Positions 11,214 through 15,742 of a stretch of 15,742 nucleotides of DNA are shown here, piece by piece. The notes under the pieces are model-generated. The model was not told where the DNA came from and ran no database searches. It worked only from the letters and a program-made list of their open reading frames with translations. The DNA is from Candidatus Uhrbacteria bacterium (GTDB taxonomy: Bacteria > Patescibacteriota > Patescibacteriia > 2-12-FULL-60-25). The number at the start of each line of letters is the position of its first letter. The first letter of the stretch is position 1. The DNA is taken from positions 1 through 15,742 of the forward strand of contig CAIKNB010000162.1 in the NCBI GenBank assembly GCA_903828685.1. The letters are read 5' to 3'. Made by a program: the position numbers and the translations under genes.

Positions 11214-12992
11214 TTATTGGACTCTCTGTTCATTTTTCAGCGATTCTATGCGTTCCAAGGAAGAATACCACTCTTTTTCCTGTTCTTGTAGCGCGGCTTG
11301 TATTTCGTCTAGCTTCCTCCTCTTCTCCGGATCTTTATCTAGCGGATTCATTTCGTACCAGTCAAAAATGTTTTGCTGCTCATTTTTCAGTTTTTCCATG
11401 CCTTGTTCCAAGCGTGCGTTCGCTCGTTTTTCGCGTTTCAGCTCTTGATACACGACAGCTTGCGACCTAGCGGGAATTTCGGACACTTCGTCCTGGGTCA
11501 CGTCTAGATCTTCTTCCTCTTTCAATTCGTGGACATACATTTCGTAGGGCCAAGGATATTCGCGCAATCGCCCATTCTTCATTTCCCAGATTTTAGTGGC
11601 GAGCTGTGCGGTGAAGGTTCTGCTGTGGCTGACGAAGATTATCGTGCCGGGATATTCCTCAAGCGCCTCGGCTAACGCTTCGACGGTGTTGAAGTCCAGA
11701 TGGTTGGTCGGTTCATCCAACAGCAGGACGTCATAGCGGCTTAGGCAGATGCCGGCCAAACACAAACGCGCCCGCTCTCCGCCGGAAAGTACGGAAATCG
11801 GTTTGGACAGATCATCTTTGGTGAACAGGAAGTTTCCTGCGTTGTGCCAAATATCCTCCATGGGCATTGAGGGAGCGCAGGATTTGAGGTACGACTCGGC
11901 CGTTCCGTGCTTGGGCAGCATCTGAGGCACGTGCTGTGCGTAATACGCGATGCGCAATCCGTGTCCCCACTTGAACTTTCCCGCCAGCGCCGGAAGTTCG
12001 GCTGCGATGGTTTTCAAAAAAGTGGATTTGCCTTGGCCGTTTTCGCCGAGCAACGCGATGTGCTCGCCGCGCTCTGTCTCGACATTGATGCTTGAAATCA
12101 CCGGTTTGGTCGATCCATACCCGATGGTCAAATCTTGGCAATCGATGGCCGTGGCTTTCCTTTGCGGATTCGCTTGGATGTTTAGATGCACCGTGCGGAT
12201 GGAGTGCGCGATGTCGATGGACTTCAAGCGGGAGATTTGTTTGAGCTTGGATTGGGCCTGGGCAGCCAGTGCCGCTTTGTAGCGGAACCTGTCCACGAAG
12301 ACCTGCAGATGCTTGCGTTGGGCCGCGACTTTTTTGTTGAATCTCTTTTCTTCTTCCAGCCGCTCCTCTTTGTATTGCAGGTAAGCCTCGATATCGCCGC
12401 TGAAGAGCGTCAGTTTTTCATGTTCCAGTTCCAAGGTATGTGTACAGACGTTCTTCAAGAATTCTCGATCATGCGAAACGAGCAGGACCGCGCCGCGGAA
12501 TGTGCGCAAAACATTTTCCAGCAGCAACACGGTTTGCAAATCAAGATAGTTGGTCGGTTCATCCAATAACACAAAGTTGGGTTCGCGCGCGAACATCCCG
12601 GCCAAACGCACGCGCATCTGACAGCCGCCGGATAAAGAACCGAAAGGCGCTTCCAGCCGCTCATTTTTCAGATCGAAGCTTCCGGCTGCTTTGGCGCATT
12701 CCCAAGACTCACGACCAGAGACGCGTTCCAAATAAGCCATGACGGTTTCGTTCGGGTCAATGATTTCTTGCTGCTCTAAATAGCCCAAGCGCGTTTTTTC
12801 GAATTTGATAACCTTTCCCTTGTCGACATCTTCTTGGCCCAGAATCATGCGCAGCAACGTGGTCTTGCCTGAGCCGTTCGCTCCGATGAACCCTATCTTT
12901 TGCCCATCTGCCATGGATACCGTGGCAGCATCAAACAACAGCCGTGTGCCGTATGATTTGGTGATGTCTTGGAGTTGCAGCAAAATGGCCAT
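11214..12992 (-). CDS. ABC-F family ATPase (ribosome-associated)
   Basis: The 592-residue protein has two fused nucleotide-binding domains and no membrane helix. Domain 1 has Walker A GANGSGKT (37-44), signature LSGGCQ (about 120-125) and Walker B LLDEPTNYLD. A charged linker (about 200-262) of the P-site-tRNA-interaction type follows. Domain 2 has Walker A GENGQGKS (316-323), signature LSGGER (402-407) and LLDEPTNHLD. The C-terminus (about 508-592) is a predicted coiled coil. ABC-F proteins act on the ribosome to relieve stalling or confer antibiotic tolerance; this one resembles the Uup/YdiF group, though the subclass is uncertain. The ATG at 12992 fits the family N-terminus (MAILLQLQDITKSYG). 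A TTG at 13013, 7 nt after TGGTAACTT, is the alternative. It is the first gene of the operon. Confidence 0.93.
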   Translation of the reverse strand: MAILLQLQDITKSYGTRLLFDAATVSMADGQKIGFIGANGSGKTTLLRMILGQEDVDKGKVIKFEKTRLGYLEQQEIIDPNETVMAYLERVSGRESWECAKAAGSFDLKNERLEAPFGSLSGGCQMRVRLAGMFAREPNFVLLDEPTNYLDLQTVLLLENVLRTFRGAVLLVSHDREFLKNVCTHTLELEHEKLTLFSGDIEAYLQYKEERLEEEKRFNKKVAAQRKHLQVFVDRFRYKAALAAQAQSKLKQISRLKSIDIAHSIRTVHLNIQANPQRKATAIDCQDLTIGYGSTKPVISSINVETERGEHIALLGENGQGKSTFLKTIAAELPALAGKFKWGHGLRIAYYAQHVPQMLPKHGTAESYLKSCAPSMPMEDIWHNAGNFLFTKDDLSKPISVLSGGERARLCLAGICLSRYDVLLLDEPTNHLDFNTVEALAEALEEYPGTIIFVSHSRTFTAQLATKIWEMKNGRLREYPWPYEMYVHELKEEEDLDVTQDEVSEIPARSQAVVYQELKREKRANARLEQGMEKLKNEQQNIFDWYEMNPLDKDPEKRRKLDEIQAALQEQEKEWYSSLERIESLKNEQRVQ

Positions 12993-13020
12993 AACTCGAG
13001 CAGTTTGCCACAAATCCAGA

Positions 13021-13029
13021 AAGTTACCA
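13021..13029 (-). promoter_or_regulatory. Candidate extended -10 promoter of the ABC-F operon
   Basis: On the minus strand the sequence is TGGTAACTT (TAACTT at 13026-13021). It sits between the metallophosphoesterase terminator and the ABC-F start codons. No clear -35 box is seen. Confidence 0.35.
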
Positions 13030-13046
13030 GCCTGGCATGTTGATAC

Positions 13047-13078
13047 GTAAAATCCCCTGCTGTTTTGCAGAGGATTTT
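13047..13078 (-). terminator. Terminator of the metallophosphoesterase gene
   Basis: AAAATCC-C-CTGC (13049-13060) pairs with GCAG-A-GGATTTT (13067-13078), with one internal mismatch and a 6-nt loop. On the minus strand it ends in GGATTTTACG. It lies about 19 nt past the stop codon. Confidence 0.75.
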
Positions 13079-13096
13079 AGCTGATGACGGAAAATT

Positions 13097-14875
13097 CTAT
13101 TGTTGCAGTTCGGCCTGCATTTCCGGAGTCAATTGTTTGACGAGCTCCGCGTTGTACGAGCCAGACGGCATCAAAGGCAATTTTATCTTGAAGATCTGTC
13201 CAGCTCCGATGGCGTATGAGCGCGAGAGGGCTGCTGGCGTTCCTTTAGCCACGGCTGGATCCACGTCGGTCGCGAAAATCGAAAGCGTATTATCGCTGTT
13301 GCGGTTGATCTGGATGGTGCGGAATTGCTGCGGGAAATCCCTAAGCGACGAAGTCTCGACTTCCCAAAAGCCCAGTTCAGGATGTTTCGGATCCGGTGAC
13401 TTGAGCGCCGTGACGGTATTTAAGTGGCGATGCCCGGCGAGCCACAGGATGAGATTGGGATAAGTATGGAGCTTGGCCAGCAGTTTGGTTTCGAAAGCCG
13501 GGTTCCAAGCCATCATGGAAGGCGTCTTCTCCACGTCTATCGGCTCATGCGCCGCGATGATCATGAGTTGACCTGCAGCCTGGCCCTTATCGAGCTCGCT
13601 TATCAGCCAGTTGTAGCGCGTGGCGTCGAGTTCGCCGTGGCCGTAGCCGTAAGATCCTTTGCCAAAGCCTTGGGTCAGCGGATTGTTGGAATCGTTGTTG
13701 CTTTGGGTATCGTCCAAGACAATGACTTTAAGCGGCAAGTCGGATTTAGGCGCGAAGCTGTAATCAGCGAATCCATTGGCTGCGTCCGTTTGATTAAAGC
13801 CATGGCCGACTGGATTTGAAGTCGTGTTGAAGAATTCCTTCATCCAATCGCTGACAACGAGCGAGCGGCGATTCGGATCTGCCGGCACTGTCGGTGGAGT
13901 GGAAAAGTTTTTGACCGGGCCGGCGCCTACGATATCGCCGTATGGTGTGCTGCCGTCGAGCGAACCCATGTACGTTCCGCTGCTGTCCAAACCGCGAGGG
14001 TCGAGGAAAGGATTACCTGAATTGAGGATCTTGTCGCTAATCACGGTCTGTCGCAGGTAATCATTCGGCGGCAAAAAGCCCATCCAAAAATGATCATGAT
14101 TGCCGAGCGTCTGATACCACGGGATAGACTTATCGAGTCCGGCAGTCTGGTATGCATCCTGGTAATCATTCAAAGGTCCAGGTACGGGATCGTCCATCAC
14201 GCCTGAATCAGGTTTGATCTGTTTGCCGTCGAGTACGTCAATGTACCAGCGCAGTTCGTTAGACTGATCCGAGTTTATGGAATCGCCCAGGGAAATACCG
14301 AAGTCAAACGGATTCTTCTTGTTCAGCGCATTGACGGTCTGCACCGCGGCGTCGAGTACGTGGGTTGTGTAGAGCATCACGCCCGAATACACGGAATAAA
14401 CGCCGCCCTGATTCCACAAGGCAACACCCTGCGCCGGAGTTTCTTTGTCTGTGATATGGATGTCGGTCAAAGTGAAGAAGTTCAGCAGCTGCGTGCTGGA
14501 TGAGGTGGAAGTGGCGTGATACGCCTTGGGCATGAGATCGAGACGTTTGACGTAAGGCAAGCCCGGACCAAAATGCCAGTTGCCATATCCGAGCTCTTTG
14601 TATTTTGAGAGTTCAAATGGCAGGATTTTGGTCGAGGTCACAGGCACCGGATCGGGTATGACCGTCCGTTCCACCGTGGTCTCGACATCAGATGAAATCG
14701 GGTAGCTAGGGAGAGCAGCTGAAACGCTTCGGTTGATTACGGTGCGGGGAGGAATGGGCTGTGTGTTTTGTCGGTAATTCGAGAACAGCCAGATATCCAG
14801 ACCGGCGAAAATCAAAACAAGAACGGCAATCACCGCTGTCGGGCTTGCAGCTGTCCGCATTTTTTTCTTTTTCAT
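13097..14875 (-). CDS. Membrane-anchored metallophosphoesterase
   Basis: The 592-residue protein begins with a basic patch (MKKKKMR) and a single hydrophobic helix (about 12-32), so the catalytic domain is exported and tethered. Calcineurin-like metal motifs follow: TLTDIHITD (135-143, Asp138 and His140), LGDSINSD (about 196-203, Asp198), LGNHDHFW (about 257-264, Asn259 and His260), then IIAAHEPID and LAGHRHLN with the late His ligands. The DIHITDKETPAQ segment recalls the RPA4764-type family (from memory). The substrate is unknown; phosphodiesters or nucleotides outside the cell are plausible. The ATG at 14875 is chosen because an extended -10 box (TGTTATAAT) lies 30 nt upstream; in-frame GTG 14923 would precede that promoter. 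No SD is seen. Confidence 0.88.
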   Translation of the reverse strand: MKKKKMRTAASPTAVIAVLVLIFAGLDIWLFSNYRQNTQPIPPRTVINRSVSAALPSYPISSDVETTVERTVIPDPVPVTSTKILPFELSKYKELGYGNWHFGPGLPYVKRLDLMPKAYHATSTSSSTQLLNFFTLTDIHITDKETPAQGVALWNQGGVYSVYSGVMLYTTHVLDAAVQTVNALNKKNPFDFGISLGDSINSDQSNELRWYIDVLDGKQIKPDSGVMDDPVPGPLNDYQDAYQTAGLDKSIPWYQTLGNHDHFWMGFLPPNDYLRQTVISDKILNSGNPFLDPRGLDSSGTYMGSLDGSTPYGDIVGAGPVKNFSTPPTVPADPNRRSLVVSDWMKEFFNTTSNPVGHGFNQTDAANGFADYSFAPKSDLPLKVIVLDDTQSNNDSNNPLTQGFGKGSYGYGHGELDATRYNWLISELDKGQAAGQLMIIAAHEPIDVEKTPSMMAWNPAFETKLLAKLHTYPNLILWLAGHRHLNTVTALKSPDPKHPELGFWEVETSSLRDFPQQFRTIQINRNSDNTLSIFATDVDPAVAKGTPAALSRSYAIGAGQIFKIKLPLMPSGSYNAELVKQLTPEMQAELQQ

Positions 14876-14905
14876 ATGTATAGAAACTGAATGAGAGTTG
14901 GCGTT

Positions 14906-14914
14906 ATTATAACA
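14906..14914 (-). promoter_or_regulatory. Extended -10 promoter of the metallophosphoesterase gene
   Basis: On the minus strand the sequence is TGTTATAAT, with a perfect TATAAT at 14911-14906 and the TGn extension. The start codon follows 30 nt downstream. The -35 region is weak. Confidence 0.6.
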
Positions 14915-14965
14915 CGTCGCCACAAAAACCGAAGCGCTATCGCCGAATCCGTCAGCGAGCCGGCA

Positions 14966-15667
14966 TCAATCCATGTGCCACAGGGATTGTTTGTATTTTT
15001 CGATTGTCTTTTGTATCGTTCCGTCGTTTTGGTATTTCTCCAGCAGTTCATTGACCTTGGGCATCAGACCGATGAATGGCGACTTTTTTGAGATGGTCAC
15101 GTAAAAATTTTCGCTGCTCACGTTCTTCGGGATGATTTCCACCTTGTCTGCGGCATTGTGTTTGGCGATGTAGTCTTCAGTTGAATAAAGCGCGTAAACG
15201 AAATAGTCCGCTTTGCCTTGATCCAATAAAGCAAATGCTTCATCCGGGGTCGTCACTGTTTGCGGATGCAAGTTTTCTTTGGCGAAATCGTCAAAATCCT
15301 GACCGTAGCTGTCGCCGGCTGTCACCACTCCCCGCTTGCCGATCAGGTCTTCCCATTTGTCATAAGGAAAAACTTTCCCCTTTTTCACCACCAAGACAAC
15401 TGGATCCACGGTGTAAGGGATGGAGTAATCCATGTAGGTTAGCCGATCTGCGGTTTTGTACGCGGCAACCAGAACGTCAACGGTGCCGTCCTTGGCTTTG
15501 ACCTGGACTTGATCCCAAGAACCTTCGTATCGGGAATCGACTTTGACGCCTAAGTCGGAAAATATTTTGTTAACGATTTCCGGTCCACTTCCGAAATCTT
15601 CGAGCGTTCTGAACCGCATGAAAAACGTCAATTTATAAACTTCCTCGTTCAGAACCCAAAAATGCAC
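14966..15667 (-). CDS. Family-3 solute-binding-protein domain lacking its N-terminus
   Basis: The 233 residues cover most of a periplasmic amino-acid-binding fold. GSGPEIVNKIFSDLGVKV (26-43) matches the first conserved helix, AYKTADRLTYMDYSIPY (69-85) contains the typical ligand-binding Arg75, and the second lobe runs from about 105 with the hinge return PDEAFALLDQGKADYFVYA. What is missing is the signal peptide and first beta strand that normally precede the EIV helix. The frame opens directly after a stop codon (TAA, then CTC GCG ATC GTG), and residues 1-22 are not signal-like. A TTG at 15631 has AGGAA 10 nt upstream and may be the real start. So this is a truncated or diverged copy, or an intracellular sensor. 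No permease or ATPase gene is nearby. Confidence 0.7.
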   Translation of the reverse strand: MHFWVLNEEVYKLTFFMRFRTLEDFGSGPEIVNKIFSDLGVKVDSRYEGSWDQVQVKAKDGTVDVLVAAYKTADRLTYMDYSIPYTVDPVVLVVKKGKVFPYDKWEDLIGKRGVVTAGDSYGQDFDDFAKENLHPQTVTTPDEAFALLDQGKADYFVYALYSTEDYIAKHNAADKVEIIPKNVSSENFYVTISKKSPFIGLMPKVNELLEKYQNDGTIQKTIEKYKQSLWHMD

Positions 15668-15742
15668 GATCGCGAGTTAGTGTTTGAGCTAAGAAAACCG
15701 CTAGATTCCGTACTAGAATTAGCATCCTTACAAAGCAAAACC

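Noticed and set aside
14923..14923. GTG at 14923 as the metallophosphoesterase start
   Set aside because: It lies upstream of the strong TGTTATAAT promoter, and the basic patch plus membrane helix begins cleanly at the ATG 14875.
1..15742. CRISPR arrays, insertion sequences, tRNA and rRNA genes
   Set aside because: No regularly spaced repeats, transposase-like proteins, cloverleaf sequences or rRNA segments were seen on either strand.

Overview
This window is a gene-dense stretch of bacterial chromosome with roughly even G+C. Nearly all genes lie on the minus strand, intergenic gaps are short, and most minus-strand transcripts end in compact GC-rich hairpins followed by T-rich tracts. The best guess is a member of the Patescibacteria (candidate phyla radiation). 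The reasons are the small Cys-rich zinc-ribbon proteins with Lys-rich tails, the scarcity of Shine-Dalgarno (SD) sequences, and the many short, single-domain or orphan membrane proteins. This is inference from gene style; there is no rRNA or tRNA here to settle it.

Layout. 1-372 is the N-terminal part of the translational GTPase TypA/BipA (minus), cut by the window edge. 464-3765 is a tight minus-strand operon: a beta-CASP metallo-beta-lactamase ribonuclease, an EamA-type transporter and a membrane-anchored clan GH-A glycoside hydrolase. Divergent from it is a 59-residue lipoprotein (3806-3985, plus). A small three-helix membrane protein (3995-4363) follows. 4397-7154 is a separate block: a 188-aa helical orphan, an MFS transporter and a 110-aa helical orphan. 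Each of these three has a clear SD, and the MFS gene has a promoter, an operator-like palindrome and a long hairpin-rich leader. 7175-9646 holds a cupredoxin lipoprotein with an unusual copper-site residue, a Nudix hydrolase, a 52-residue Cys/Lys protein, the transcript-cleavage factor GreA (plus) and a zinc-ribbon protein with a Lys-rich tail. 9771-12992 contains an ABC-F ATPase, a single-pass membrane protein, a DedA-family protein and a small His/Asp-rich exported protein, probably one operon in the reverse order. 13097-14875 is a membrane-anchored metallophosphoesterase. 14966-15667 is a family-3 solute-binding domain without a recognisable N-terminus or signal peptide.

Working together. 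Housekeeping RNA and translation functions (TypA, beta-CASP RNase, GreA, ABC-F) are interleaved with envelope functions (transporters, DedA, lipoproteins, anchored hydrolases). Two signals stand out. First, several genes without an SD have an extended -10 box (TGnTATACT-like) or a -35/-10 pair only about 8-12 nt before the start codon, which predicts leaderless mRNAs. Second, the MFS transporter has an entirely different upstream layout: a consensus TTGACA promoter, a perfect 9-bp inverted repeat over the predicted start site, and a leader of about 230 nt with successive hairpins, one of which resembles a terminator. This is a plausible undescribed regulatory RNA or attenuator. No mobile element, CRISPR array, tRNA or rRNA was seen.
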